Source of the DNA: an uncultured Tateyamaria sp.
GTDB lineage: Bacteria > Pseudomonadota > Alphaproteobacteria > Rhodobacterales > Rhodobacteraceae
Assembly (NCBI RefSeq): GCF_947503385.1
Contig: NZ_CANNDO010000001.1
Coordinates: 558,001 to 622,000 of the forward strand
Direction: 5' to 3'
DNA: 64,000 nucleotides
The position numbers and the translations under genes were made by a program. Numbering within the stretch: the first letter of the stretch is position 1; each line of letters opens with the position of its first letter. Positions 17,185-26,565 of the stretch are shown here, piece after piece. Under the pieces are notes generated by a model that was not told the origin of the DNA, ran no database searches, and worked only from the letters and a program-made list of their open reading frames with translations.

Positions 17185-18639
17185 TCAAATTCCCAGCAAG
17201 GTATCAATCATTTCGTCAACGGTCTGAATAACCCGCGCATTGGCGGCATAGGCCTGTTCGACCATCATCAGGCGCTGCAATTCGACATCGGTGTCGACCC
17301 CGTCCGCCAATTCCAGTTGTGTCAACTCGTTCAATTGCGCCGACGCAAAGCTCAGCTGTTGGTCGGATCGCAGCCGGTCCGTACCCAGCCGTGAAGCAAA
17401 TGCGGAAGTCAGATCGAGCGCGGTGAACACCCCTGTGCCAAAACCGCCCGTGGCGGGCGTTCGCGCGTCGGACAGCGCGTCGGACAATGCGTTAATAATT
17501 TGGGCATTGCCGACATCGCCCGGGGCCGCTGCGCCCAATCCGTCCCTGATCCGCCACGTCTCTCCGGTTTGTGCGGGATCGACCAACGCATTGAGGGACA
17601 GGCGGCTGGCCAACCCTTCTTCGGCCAGCGGGTCCAGTGCAGCGCCTTGATCGGTAAAGAGGCCCGGCTGACCTGCCGCGAGCGTCGGATCGACGCCCGG
17701 GTCTTCGAACCGTTCGATCAAATCGCGCGCCAGTGCATCCAGTTGGGTTTGCGCCTCTGGTGCCAGTTCGTCGCGAATTTCGAACTGGGCACCAAGGGTG
17801 CCGCCGCGCAACCGACCCGTCTCGGAGGAGGTAGAGACCGCAAATCCATTGACCGTCAGCCCGGACAGCGTGCCGTCTTCGACCGACATATAGGGTGTCA
17901 CAACATTCGCCGGCTCAAATTCTATGCTGGCGGGCGTCCCGTCCAGCAGGATCGCGCCGCCCGTGGAAAACAGCGCAACCGCGCCATGATCCCGCGGCAC
18001 GACGCGGACGGGGACAATCTCGCTGATCTCATCGATCAGCACTTGCCTTTGGTCCTGCAGGGCCGCGGTGTCTCCGCGTTGTGAAATGGTGGCGGTGATC
18101 TGGCTGTTGACCTCCTTCACGGCGGCAAGCGCGTCATTCAGCCTGTCGATCTGGGCGGCAATGTTTCGGTCCGCTTGCGACCGCGCGCCTTGCACGTCAT
18201 CTGACGCGCGGTTGATCGTGTTGGCCAGATCGCGCGCGGCCAGCGCACTGCTGTCCAGCCGTTCCGCCGCGTCGGGCCTGCTGCTGGCTAGGATCAGGCT
18301 GTTGTCGAAATCCGCCAGTCGGGCGGACAGGGATCCGGGTTGATCCGGCGTGCCAATCGCATCTTCAATGGACGTGAGGAACCGCGTCGTGTCCGACCGG
18401 TATCCAAATTCGGCACTGGCCAATCGGCGATCAGCCAGCACCTGCGCGTCGCCATGCCGTACAACACCTTCGATGCGCACACCGCTCAGAAAGGCGCTTG
18501 CATTCGACGTCGTCTCCAACGTGCGGCGGGCATAGCCCGGCGTGGCCGCGTTCGAGATATTCGACGAAATCAGCTCGGATGACCGGCTGGCAGAGCGCAG
18601 TCCGGTCATCGCAGCGTTCAGGGCGCTTGTGAGGGTCAT
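17185..18639 (-). CDS. flgK: Flagellar hook-associated protein FlgK
   Basis: FlgK (HAP1) is the first junction protein on the hook. The 484-residue protein begins with the rod/hook-type helix LTSALNAAMTGLRSASRSSELISSNISNAATPGYARRTLE. It ends with the matching helix DTDVELQRLMMVEQAYAANARVIQTVDEMIDTLLGI. The D0 helices and a central region with GDTAALQDQRQVLIDEISEIVPV are typical. It lies 27 bases after flgE in the same direction and overlaps flgL. Confidence 0.95.
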   Translation of the reverse strand: MTLTSALNAAMTGLRSASRSSELISSNISNAATPGYARRTLETTSNASAFLSGVRIEGVVRHGDAQVLADRRLASAEFGYRSDTTRFLTSIEDAIGTPDQPGSLSARLADFDNSLILASSRPDAAERLDSSALAARDLANTINRASDDVQGARSQADRNIAAQIDRLNDALAAVKEVNSQITATISQRGDTAALQDQRQVLIDEISEIVPVRVVPRDHGAVALFSTGGAILLDGTPASIEFEPANVVTPYMSVEDGTLSGLTVNGFAVSTSSETGRLRGGTLGAQFEIRDELAPEAQTQLDALARDLIERFEDPGVDPTLAAGQPGLFTDQGAALDPLAEEGLASRLSLNALVDPAQTGETWRIRDGLGAAAPGDVGNAQIINALSDALSDARTPATGGFGTGVFTALDLTSAFASRLGTDRLRSDQQLSFASAQLNELTQLELADGVDTDVELQRLMMVEQAYAANARVIQTVDEMIDTLLGI

Positions 18640-18666
18640 GGCATCAATCTCCGGTCAGGGGCGCGA

Positions 18667-19968
18667 TTAGCGTTTGATGTTGGTTGTTTCCTGCAACATC
18701 TCGTCCACGGTCTGGATGACTTTCGCGTTTGACGAATAGGCGCGCTGTGTCTGGATCATCGCCGTCAGTTCACCGGCCACGTCGACGGCAGATTCTTCGC
18801 GGGCGTAAGACAGGATGTCACCGGTCGGGCCGTCGCTGGCATCCCAGAGGAAAAAGCTGCCGCTTTCGGGTGAGGGCAGGTAGGTCTGTTGATCCAGTGC
18901 CACCATCCCGTTGGGGTTGGGCAGATCGACCAGCGGCACCTGATAGATCGTGCGGTTGATGCCGGTGTCGAAGAACGCAGTGACAAAGCCGTTGGCGTCC
19001 ACTTCAACATTGGTCATGTTGCCCACGGGCGAGCCGTCCTTGGAAATCGAAACGGGCGCAAAGCTGTCGGACAGCTGGGTCAGCCCATCGCTGTCGCCCA
19101 GCATACCGATGTCAATCTCAATCGGGCCGCCGTCGACTGTCACGATGATGCTGCCGGTTGCCGGGTCATATGCGCCGCCGCTGGTGGTTGCCACACCGGC
19201 GAGCGTGCCGCCCGCGGTCCGGCTGTCGTTGAAAGTCAGCGTGTATTCACCGATCACCGCACCGCCAGAGGCGGAATCGCTCAGCGTCATGGTCCACTCG
19301 TTCGATGACCCCGTGGCGGGGACAGTGGGTGAAAAGGTGATGTTGATGCTTTCGGAGGTGCCGAGATTGTCAAAATACTCGATCGCGAGATTTTGCAGCT
19401 CGCCCGCGCTGCCCGCATCCGTGTCGGTGGCCGGCAGGTTCACCCCCAGCGCCATCTGTGTCGTCGGCTCGCCCGAGAACTGGTTCACATTGATCTGTAC
19501 CGGCTCCAGCCCATCGGATGTGTCGCGGGGAAAGTTGGGGATCGTTCCGTCCGGCTGTGCAGGCCAGCCCAGCAGAACGAGGCCCGAATTCGACACCAGA
19601 TACCCTTCGGCATCCGTCCGGAACGACCCCGTGGTCGTCAGGTGCATCAGCGTCTCACCGTTGTCGACCTGCACATCCGTTGCCTGTGCCACCGGCAACA
19701 TGCCGCGTCCCCGCACCGCAAGGTCCGTCGCATTTGCGGTCGACACCAGCGATCCGCGCTGGTCAATCAAACGCTCTGTCGTGGCGCGCACGCCCCCTGC
19801 CGAATAGGTCCCGCCGGACGACGAAATCACCAGCGAATGGAAATCCGTGCTGACCCGTTTGTACCCGTAGGTCGAAGAGTTGGCGATGTTGTCTGAGATG
19901 GACGCGAGTCGCGTGGCATTCGATTGGAGTCCTGCCACACCTGCGTTAAGCGACGAAGAGATTGTCAT
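18667..19968 (-). CDS. flgE: Flagellar hook protein FlgE
   Basis: FlgE polymerises into the curved hook. The 433-residue protein starts with the conserved helix SSSLNAGVAGLQSNATRLASISDNIANSSTYGYKR. It ends with SYAREESAVDVAGELTAMIQTQRAYSSNAKVIQTVDEMLQETTNIKR, which matches the FlgE/FlgG/FlgK terminal helix. The hook core segment around FDNLGTSESINITFSP is also visible. It heads the leftward operon flgE-flgK-flgL-flgI. A CtrA-like box lies about 58 bases before the start codon. Confidence 0.95.
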   Translation of the reverse strand: MTISSSLNAGVAGLQSNATRLASISDNIANSSTYGYKRVSTDFHSLVISSSGGTYSAGGVRATTERLIDQRGSLVSTANATDLAVRGRGMLPVAQATDVQVDNGETLMHLTTTGSFRTDAEGYLVSNSGLVLLGWPAQPDGTIPNFPRDTSDGLEPVQINVNQFSGEPTTQMALGVNLPATDTDAGSAGELQNLAIEYFDNLGTSESINITFSPTVPATGSSNEWTMTLSDSASGGAVIGEYTLTFNDSRTAGGTLAGVATTSGGAYDPATGSIIVTVDGGPIEIDIGMLGDSDGLTQLSDSFAPVSISKDGSPVGNMTNVEVDANGFVTAFFDTGINRTIYQVPLVDLPNPNGMVALDQQTYLPSPESGSFFLWDASDGPTGDILSYAREESAVDVAGELTAMIQTQRAYSSNAKVIQTVDEMLQETTNIKR

Positions 19969-20025
19969 GGATACGCCTTTCTGCTGTATCGACCTGCTTT
20001 GATCGAACAGATAGGCGTGCCGTCC

Positions 20026-20040
20026 TTAAGACCGGCCTAA
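20026..20040. promoter_or_regulatory. CtrA-like box upstream of flgE
   Basis: TTAA, seven bases (GACCGGC), CTAA followed by C: one mismatch from TTAA-N7-TTAAC. It lies 58-72 bases before the flgE start codon, in the gap between motB and flgE, a fitting place for an activator of the hook operon. Confidence 0.55.
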
Positions 20041-20055
20041 CAGATAAAATGCAGC

Positions 20056-20895
20056 CTATTCTCGGAGCAAGACAATCTCTAACCGATTGTTCCGGATTGC
20101 CATGGGATTGCGCGCGGATGGTTCGCGGTCGGCATGGCCTGTCACGCGTTCGACCCGGTCCGGCTCCAGCCCTGCACCTTCCATCAGCCTGCGCATCACC
20201 GTGGCATGATCCATCGACCGCGCCCACACTGTATTGTCGGCCAAAACGATAGGCTGCGCCTCCACATGGCCTCCGATGGCGACGCCGTTCGTGACCGTCT
20301 GCGCGGTGTCCACGATCAGCGCGGCAAGCGACCGCAGCAAGTCGGTCGGGCGATCCGTCACCGGATCGAACAGCGGAGCATCGGGCAGGGAAAACACCTC
20401 GATCACCAGCCCCTCATCCGTGATACGGGTCACGATGTGCTGGTATTCATTGTCCATCACCTTGGATTCGCCACCCTGACCCAACAACGCGGCCTCCAGC
20501 GATTCAAATGTGCTGTCCTGCGCGGCGGTTGCATCCCCTTCTGCGCTGCCGCCCATTTCGCCACGGGCCTGACGCCCCTCCGTGGGTCGTGCATTGGTTG
20601 CGCCGGTGCCGTTCTGCGGCAGGGTTTCTTCGGAAAACACGCTGTCCCCGCCAAAACTGCCATCCCCGCCGCCGGAAATCCGGTTGATCGGAATCGTCGG
20701 GGAAAAGTAATCGGCAATGCCCTTGCGCTGTTTTTCTGTTGTCGCGTTCAGCAACCACATCAGCATGAAAAACGCCATCATCGCCGTCACGAAATCCGCG
20801 TAGGCCACTTTCCAAGCGCCACCATGGTGCCCGTCACCGCCGGACACCTTCTTGCGTTTGATAATGATTGGCTGTGCGTTGGTTTGCGCACTCAT
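20056..20895 (-). CDS. motB: Flagellar stator peptidoglycan-anchor subunit MotB
   Basis: MotB anchors the stator to the cell wall and supplies the proton-binding aspartate. The 279-residue protein has the typical start with a basic cytoplasmic stretch. The membrane helix VAYADFVTAMMAFFMLMWLL contains the essential Asp. The periplasmic OmpA-like domain has GHADREPSARNPMAIRNNRLEIVLLRE at its end. The ATG at 20895 with AGAGG upstream is preferred to the longer frame. It is encoded apart from motA, on the same strand, behind its own CtrA-like box. Confidence 0.95.
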   Translation of the reverse strand: MSAQTNAQPIIIKRKKVSGGDGHHGGAWKVAYADFVTAMMAFFMLMWLLNATTEKQRKGIADYFSPTIPINRISGGGDGSFGGDSVFSEETLPQNGTGATNARPTEGRQARGEMGGSAEGDATAAQDSTFESLEAALLGQGGESKVMDNEYQHIVTRITDEGLVIEVFSLPDAPLFDPVTDRPTDLLRSLAALIVDTAQTVTNGVAIGGHVEAQPIVLADNTVWARSMDHATVMRRLMEGAGLEPDRVERVTGHADREPSARNPMAIRNNRLEIVLLRE

Positions 20896-20942
20896 GATCC
20901 CGGACCTCTTTTCACCCGAAACCATCGGTATCACGCGGCCCG

Positions 20943-20957
20943 TTACAGCAGGCTTAA
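20943..20957. promoter_or_regulatory. CtrA-like box upstream of motB
   Basis: TTAC, seven bases (AGCAGGC), TTAA followed by C: one mismatch from TTAA-N7-TTAAC. It lies about 48-62 bases before the motB start, in the short gap after the hydrolase gene. It is the third such box in this flagellar region. Confidence 0.5.
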
Positions 20958-20988
20958 CACCTCGAATTGTCCGTATATCATTACCGGC

Positions 20989-21924
20989 CTAGCCGGGCAT
21001 CCCGGTCAACCGGTGGATGCCGCTCTGTATCTCGGGCACCGATGCGCCTTCGGCACAAAGCCGCATCGCCACACGCCCCGCTGTCCCAAGGCTATGTCGC
21101 CGCGCACCCGTGCCCTTTGCGGTCAACAGGGACACGTCCGCACCCGCCTTTTGGGCCGCACCAACATAATGTTCCTGCGCCGCAAAAGGCGAAACAGCAT
21201 CCTCCGGGTCGGCAATCACCAGCAGGCGCAGCGGCGCGCCGGGTAAGCCGTCCACATGATCCACCGGGTCGTGATAGGGATGCCCGCCCGCAATGTCGCG
21301 GGTTCCGGTTTGGATCATGGCGCGCTGGGCAACCGACACAATGCCCGCACTTGTCACCGCACAGCCGACATCCCTGCGCAGGGGCAAAACCGATGCAACG
21401 ATGTGACCGCCGCCCGATTGCCCCGACAGGTGAAATTGCGTGATGCCATACCTTTGCTTCAGCAGGTCCAGCGCGCGGTTCATTAGATCGACCTCGCGTT
21501 GGCCACGGCGTTCGGTATGAAAGCCAGTTGATCCGAACAGGCCCGGCCGCGCGACAAAGACAAACGGCCCGTCAATGCCCGCCTCTGCCCGCTGACCATC
21601 CGCGCGGGCGGCCATCTTGGCCGGGCTGTCCCATTTTCTGTAAAGCCTCGGCAGGCGCGTTTTGGCGTTCTCCCCCGTCACCGGCAAATCACCGTGGATG
21701 GAGACAAAGACAGTCTGCGCACCGACATCCAGCATGGATCCGTAATAGCGGATGCAGTCCCCCTCACCATGAACGACGACCCACAGGTGGCCCGGCGCAT
21801 CCGGGCAGGTCGCCCGGTCGCCCGTGACACCTGTCACGACGGCCTCGTGATCAAAACTTGTGTCAGCCAAGGCGGTGCCGCACCACAGCATCACACATCC
21901 GATCAACACGCTCAGTTTTGCCAC
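20989..21924 (-). CDS. Secreted alpha/beta-hydrolase family protein
   Basis: This 311-residue protein has a signal peptide (residues 1-20, ending ALA) and the alpha/beta-hydrolase pattern. The nucleophile elbow GQSGGG is near residue 168, and an acidic residue in the LLVIADPEDAVSPFAAQEHY segment is where the catalytic Asp is expected. A His in GTGARRHSLGTAG could complete the triad. The substrate is unknown; polyester, peptide and ester hydrolases all share this fold. It sits downstream of trhO in the same direction and upstream of motB, with no evident functional link to either. Confidence 0.65.
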   Translation of the reverse strand: MAKLSVLIGCVMLWCGTALADTSFDHEAVVTGVTGDRATCPDAPGHLWVVVHGEGDCIRYYGSMLDVGAQTVFVSIHGDLPVTGENAKTRLPRLYRKWDSPAKMAARADGQRAEAGIDGPFVFVARPGLFGSTGFHTERRGQREVDLMNRALDLLKQRYGITQFHLSGQSGGGHIVASVLPLRRDVGCAVTSAGIVSVAQRAMIQTGTRDIAGGHPYHDPVDHVDGLPGAPLRLLVIADPEDAVSPFAAQEHYVGAAQKAGADVSLLTAKGTGARRHSLGTAGRVAMRLCAEGASVPEIQSGIHRLTGMPG

Positions 21925-21991
21925 ACCAGACCTCCGGGATCGTTGCTCGACTGCGTGCGGTGGGCAGGCAGCCCCCGCGTTTTGGGCGGGC

Positions 21992-22924
21992 CTAGCCCTT
22001 GCCCGGTACCATACGGCCCGTCAGGTGGTCTTCGCCACGCGCGCGGGCCAGCCGCACCTGTTTCTGGCGTTCGCGAAACCGGGCCTTGTCGTCATCGCTG
22101 GTTTCCTCGACGCAGTGATGACAGCTTACGCCGTCCTCAAATTCAGGCCGGTCGCGGTCGGCGGGCAGGATCGGACGGCGGCAGGCATGACACAGCACAT
22201 GCGGGCCAACCTTCAGCCCGTGACCCACGCTGACACGCCCGTCAAAGACAAAGCATTCGCCCTGCCACGTGCTGCGCGCCGCTGGCACCTCTTCGAGGTA
22301 TTTCAGGATGCCACCCTTGAGGTGATAGACATCCTCGACCCCTTGCCCCAACAGGTAGTTCGTGGATTTCTCGCAGCGGATGCCCCCGGTGCAGAACATT
22401 GCGATTTTCTTGTTATGGAACCGGTGTTTGTTCTCTTCCCACCATGCAGGGAACGCGCCAAAGCTCTGGGTTTGCGGGTCGACCGCGCCGTCAAACGTGC
22501 CGATAGCCACCTCGTAATCGTTGCGCGTGTCGATCACGGCCACGTCGTCGCGGGTGATCAGGTCGTTCCAGTCCTGCGCATCCACGTAATGACCCGTGCG
22601 CGCGGCGGGATCCACATCGGGCTGGCCCATGGTGACGATCTCGCGTTTCAGCCGCACTTTCATCTTGCCAAACGGCGGGGTGGGACTGGTGCTTTCCTTC
22701 CACTCCAGATCGGCGCAGCCGGGCAGGGCGCGGATATGCGCCAGCACTGCGTCAATGCCCGCACGCGGTCCGGCGATGGTGCCGTTGATCCCCTCGGGTG
22801 CCAACAACAGCGTGCCCTTGACGTCATGGCCACAGCAGGTGGCCGCCAGCGGCCCCTTCAGGGCGGCAGGATCGGCAAAGCGGGTAAAGTGATACAGGGC
22901 GGCAATCGTGTACATGGGCGGCAA
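21992..22924 (-). CDS. trhO: tRNA uridine(34) hydroxylase TrhO (rhodanese domain)
   Basis: TrhO hydroxylates uridine 34 of certain tRNAs (5-hydroxyuridine synthesis). The 310-residue protein has an N-terminal acylphosphatase-like domain (LLLAPEGINGTIAG). A rhodanese-like domain follows with the reactive Cys184 in MFCTGGIRCEKS (Cys178 is also present). A C-terminal Cys-rich region (CHACRRPI and CHHCVEE) may bind zinc. An AGGAGG lies five bases before a TTG at 22924, so initiation at TTG is likely; an ATG at 22915 is the alternative. Confidence 0.9.
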   Translation of the reverse strand: MPPMYTIAALYHFTRFADPAALKGPLAATCCGHDVKGTLLLAPEGINGTIAGPRAGIDAVLAHIRALPGCADLEWKESTSPTPPFGKMKVRLKREIVTMGQPDVDPAARTGHYVDAQDWNDLITRDDVAVIDTRNDYEVAIGTFDGAVDPQTQSFGAFPAWWEENKHRFHNKKIAMFCTGGIRCEKSTNYLLGQGVEDVYHLKGGILKYLEEVPAARSTWQGECFVFDGRVSVGHGLKVGPHVLCHACRRPILPADRDRPEFEDGVSCHHCVEETSDDDKARFRERQKQVRLARARGEDHLTGRMVPGKG

Positions 22925-22946
22925 ATACGCCTCCTTGCGACGCGCT

Positions 22947-23390
22947 TCAACCTCCGCCGCCCGACCGTTGGGACGCCTTGAAGAACAGCCAGCCCATGAC
23001 CATCGACCAGATGGCCAACGTCACGCCCACGGATTCGCCGTGGCTCAACAGCAGCCCGTGGCGTGCAAGGCGGTAGGGCGCGTTCATGAACCACAACGTG
23101 ACCAGCAGAACCATCGGCGTGCCCAGCAACAGGGTGACGGCCTGAAACCACAAGCGGCTGTCCCACAACGCACCCTCCCAGATGATCCGCATGATCCAAA
23201 GGGTCAGGACAACCGCACCGACCCACAGCAGCATCTGCCACATGAACATCGGTTCCGTCCACGTCACGCCCATCCCTTCGGATCGGTACAGCACCGCGCC
23301 GTCCGGGCAATCGTAGAGGTCAAAGACCCACGCTGTTTCGCGCAGGGCGCAGCCGGTGATATCGGGCTTTTCCATGATGCACCGCCCCAT
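22947..23390 (-). CDS. Small inner-membrane protein of unknown function
   Basis: The 147-residue protein has about three to four membrane segments (VGAVVLTLWIMRIIW, FQAVTLLLGTPMVLLVTLWFM and VGVTLAIWSMVMGWLFF). A hydrophilic N terminus has Cys14 and Cys28. I recognise no family. It is 22 bases upstream of trhO in the same direction. An in-frame ATG at 23375 is an alternative start. Confidence 0.55.
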   Translation of the reverse strand: MGRCIMEKPDITGCALRETAWVFDLYDCPDGAVLYRSEGMGVTWTEPMFMWQMLLWVGAVVLTLWIMRIIWEGALWDSRLWFQAVTLLLGTPMVLLVTLWFMNAPYRLARHGLLLSHGESVGVTLAIWSMVMGWLFFKASQRSGGGG

Positions 23391-23498
23391 TCTCCGCCCG
23401 AATTATCGCACAAAACCGCTCACCTTCCAAACGCCCGGCCCTTCACCTTGCCGCAGCGCGCGCGTACCCTGCACCCCGCACATAACCGGAGCGCCCCC

Positions 23499-24095
23499 AT
23501 GTCCCACGCCCTGATCGTCATCGATGTCCAGAACGACTTCTGCCCCGGCGGCGCCCTCGCCGTGCCCGGCGGGGATGCGATCGTGGCAGGCATCAACGCT
23601 CTCATGGCCGAAACGGACACCGTGGTGCTGACCCAGGACTGGCACCCGGCGGGCCACTCCTCCTTCGCGTCCAGCCACGCGGGCAAATCGCCCTACGACG
23701 TGATCGACATGGCCTATGGGCCGCAGGTCCTCTGGCCCGACCACTGCGTGCAGGGCAGCGCCGGTGCCGCCTTTCACCCAAAGCTCGACACCACCCGCGC
23801 CCAGATGATCGTCCGCAAAGGGTTCCGCACAGGCATCGACAGCTACTCCGCCTTCTTCGAAAACGACCAGACCACGCCCACCGGGCTCGACGGCTACCTG
23901 CGCAGCCGCGGCATCACCACGCTGACCCTCGTGGGCCTCGCCACTGACTTCTGCGTAAACTTCTCCGCGACCGACGCCGCACGGCTGGGCTATGCGACCA
24001 CCGTGCGCAGCGACCTCTGCCGTGCCATCGACCTCGACGGATCCCTCGCCGCCGCCCAAAGCGGGATGCAAGCCGCAGGCGTCACGCTGACCTGA
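23499..24095 (+). CDS. pncA: Nicotinamidase PncA
   Basis: PncA converts nicotinamide to nicotinate, the first step of NAD salvage. The 198-residue protein has the isochorismatase-like fold with the catalytic triad Asp9, Lys107 and Cys152 (GLATDFCV). The metal-binding set Asp47, His49 and His53 appears in TQDWHPAGH. The ATG at 23499 has a GGAG site upstream. pncB follows 104 bases downstream in the same direction, and its product uses the nicotinate made here. Confidence 0.95.
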   Translation: MSHALIVIDVQNDFCPGGALAVPGGDAIVAGINALMAETDTVVLTQDWHPAGHSSFASSHAGKSPYDVIDMAYGPQVLWPDHCVQGSAGAAFHPKLDTTRAQMIVRKGFRTGIDSYSAFFENDQTTPTGLDGYLRSRGITTLTLVGLATDFCVNFSATDAARLGYATTVRSDLCRAIDLDGSLAAAQSGMQAAGVTLT

Positions 24096-24199
24096 CCGCC
24101 CCCAAACCGCGACACATCCCCTGCCACCACAGGTGTACCCGCACCGCTTGGAATAGCGCGCAACCTCTGGCACAAACGCCCAAACGCAAGGACACCACC

Positions 24200-25492
24200 A
24201 TGGTCGATATCGCCACCCGCGTCTGGAACCACAAATGGAAGATCGACCCGATCGTCCGCTCCCTCATCGACACCGACTTCTACAAACTGCTCATGTGCCA
24301 GTCCGTGTTCCGCAACAAACCCGACACCCAAGTCACCTTCTCCCTCATCAACCGCTCCACCCATATCCCGCTCGCCAACCTCATCGACGAAGGCGAACTG
24401 CGCGAGCAGCTTGACCACATCCGCTCCCTCTCGCTCAAACGCGGCGAAAGCACATGGATGCGCGGCAACACCTTCTACGGCAAACGCCAGATGTTCACGC
24501 CCGAATTCATGGACTGGTTCGAAGACCTGCGCCTGCCCGCCTACCACCTTGAACGCATCGGCGACCAATACGAACTGACCTTCGAAGGGTCCTGGCCCGA
24601 GGTGATGCTCTGGGAAATCCCCGCCCTCTCCGTGCTCATGGAACTGCGGGGCCGCGCGGTGCTTAACCAGATGGGCCGGTTCGAAATTCAGGTCCTCTAC
24701 GCCCGCGCCATGACCAAACTCTGGGAGAAAATCGAACAGCTCAAACGCCTCGACGGCCTGCGCGTGGCCGATTTCGGCACCCGCCGCCGCCACAGCTTTC
24801 TCTGGCAGGACTGGTGCGTACAGGCCATGGGCGAGGGGCTGGGCGACAGCTTCGTTGGGACCTCCAATTGCCTCATCGCCAAGAACCGCGATGTCGAGGC
24901 CATCGGCACCAACGCCCACGAACTGCCCATGGTCTATTCGGCTTTGGCCGAAACCGACGCCGCGCTGGCGCAGGCCCCCTACGACGTGCTGAGCGATTGG
25001 CACGAAGAGCATGACGGCAACCTCCGCATCATCCTGCCCGACACCTATGGGACCGAAGGGTTCTTGGCCAACGCCCCCGATTGGCTCGCGGGTTGGACGG
25101 GCATCCGCATCGACAGCGGCGATCCTGCCACGGCTGCCGAAGTCGCCATCCGCTGGTGGCAGGACCGCGGCGAAGACCCCCTGACCAAACTCATCATCTT
25201 CTCCGACGGTCTGGACGCCGCCAAAATCGCCGAATTACACGGCCAGTTCGCGGGCCGGGTCAAAGTCAGCTTCGGCTGGGGCACCATGCTCACCAACGAT
25301 TTCAAAGGCCTCACCCCCGGCGACCGCCTCGCCCCCTTCTCCCTCGTCTGCAAAGCCATATCCGCCAACGGCCGCCCCACCGTGAAACTCTCCGACAACC
25401 CGAACAAGGCGATGGGCCCCGCGGGCGAGATCGACCGATACAAGCGCGTGTTCGGGGTGGGGGAGCAACGGGCGGAGGAGGTTGTGGTTTAG
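24200..25492 (+). CDS. pncB: Nicotinate phosphoribosyltransferase PncB
   Basis: PncB turns nicotinate and PRPP into nicotinate mononucleotide for NAD synthesis. The 430-residue length fits. The conserved N-terminal LIDTDFYKLLMCQSVF, the central GTRRRHSFLWQD (autophosphorylation-type His region) and the late GWGTMLTNDFKG with FSLVCKAISANGRPTVKLSDNP are all present. An AAGGA site precedes the ATG. It forms a salvage pair with pncA. Confidence 0.95.
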   Translation: MVDIATRVWNHKWKIDPIVRSLIDTDFYKLLMCQSVFRNKPDTQVTFSLINRSTHIPLANLIDEGELREQLDHIRSLSLKRGESTWMRGNTFYGKRQMFTPEFMDWFEDLRLPAYHLERIGDQYELTFEGSWPEVMLWEIPALSVLMELRGRAVLNQMGRFEIQVLYARAMTKLWEKIEQLKRLDGLRVADFGTRRRHSFLWQDWCVQAMGEGLGDSFVGTSNCLIAKNRDVEAIGTNAHELPMVYSALAETDAALAQAPYDVLSDWHEEHDGNLRIILPDTYGTEGFLANAPDWLAGWTGIRIDSGDPATAAEVAIRWWQDRGEDPLTKLIIFSDGLDAAKIAELHGQFAGRVKVSFGWGTMLTNDFKGLTPGDRLAPFSLVCKAISANGRPTVKLSDNPNKAMGPAGEIDRYKRVFGVGEQRAEEVVV

Positions 25493-25662
25493 GGCCGCTG
25501 TGTCGGGTCGTCAGCGTCTGGAGCCAGCCCAACGAGGCGTTCGGGCAAGGCTCGAACTGACACGTTCACGGGCTTTTACGCCAAACACTGCTTCGCAAAT
25601 ATTGTTGGTAACGCATATTTACCGGTAGGCTTGTATGATGACTTGCAGTAGCATGCTGCATC

Positions 25663-26565
25663 ATGAAAAACATGAAGCCGTTATCTATCCAGCCCATTCC
25701 ATATCAAGGCAGCAAGCGGTCGCTTGCACCTAGAATTTGCCAGCTTATCCCAAAGGGCATTGAGACGCTTTATGAGCCATTTGCGGGTTCGGCAGCGATC
25801 ACGATCTATGCCGCTACACATGGACAAGCGGAAAGATTCGTTATTGGTGATAGCTTTGGTGTTTTGATTGACCTTTGGGAAATGATTATCGAAAGGCCGA
25901 CAGAGTTGTCAGAGCGCTATAGCGAGGTTTGGCACGCGCAGCTCGACAACCCCAGTCATTTCAACGAGGTTCGCACGGCCTACAACACTGAGGCCGATCC
26001 TGTTCAGCTCCTTTACCTGGTTGCCCGATGCGTGAAGAACGCCGTGCGCTTCAACAAGCACGGGCATTTCACTCAGTCCGCCGACAAGCGCCGCACGGGT
26101 ATGAAACCCGACAAGGTGACGCGCACTGTTCATGCTGTCAGCAGGCTCTTGAAGGGAAGGGTTGAGCTGTATCGGGGTGACTTTGAGGCTTGCATAACCG
26201 ATGCTCTCCCGTCCGATTTCGTTTACATGGACCCGCCATATCAAGGCACATCCTATGGCCCTGATAAGCGATATGCTGCGCAGCTAGAGCGGGAAACTCT
26301 AATCAAGGCGTTACATCGCTTGGATGCCAGACATGTTCCCTACGTCTTGTCTTATGACGGGCGCACAGGGGATAAGACCTATGGCAAGCCATTGCCTAGC
26401 ACCGTCGACGCGCATCTACTGGAAATCGCCGCTGGCAGGTCGTCACAAGCGACTTTGAACGGGAGCACAGCCGAGACAGTTGAAAGCCTATATGTTTCGC
26501 GTGATCTTGAGATTTTCGACATGGGGATGCCGCAGCGCCCGCAGCAAGAACGCCTATTCGCGTAG
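25663..26565 (+). CDS. D12-class adenine-N6 DNA methyltransferase of a type II restriction system
   Basis: The 300-residue enzyme has the Dam-like layout. IPYQGSKRSLAPRI near the N terminus contacts SAM and substrate. Motif I is EPFAGSAA (residues 38-45) and motif IV is DPPY (190-193). These mark an adenine-N6 methylase that protects host DNA. It is convergent with the HNH nuclease gene, overlapping it by 12 bases, and is AT-richer than its neighbours, which suggests horizontal gain. The recognition site cannot be read from the sequence. Confidence 0.85.
   Translation: MKNMKPLSIQPIPYQGSKRSLAPRICQLIPKGIETLYEPFAGSAAITIYAATHGQAERFVIGDSFGVLIDLWEMIIERPTELSERYSEVWHAQLDNPSHFNEVRTAYNTEADPVQLLYLVARCVKNAVRFNKHGHFTQSADKRRTGMKPDKVTRTVHAVSRLLKGRVELYRGDFEACITDALPSDFVYMDPPYQGTSYGPDKRYAAQLERETLIKALHRLDARHVPYVLSYDGRTGDKTYGKPLPSTVDAHLLEIAAGRSSQATLNGSTAETVESLYVSRDLEIFDMGMPQRPQQERLFA

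Noticed and set aside
22908-23498. Upstream extension of the pncA frame
   Set aside because: The nicotinamidase fold begins at the ATG at 23499 with its own ribosome site; the extension is low-complexity and antisense to another gene.
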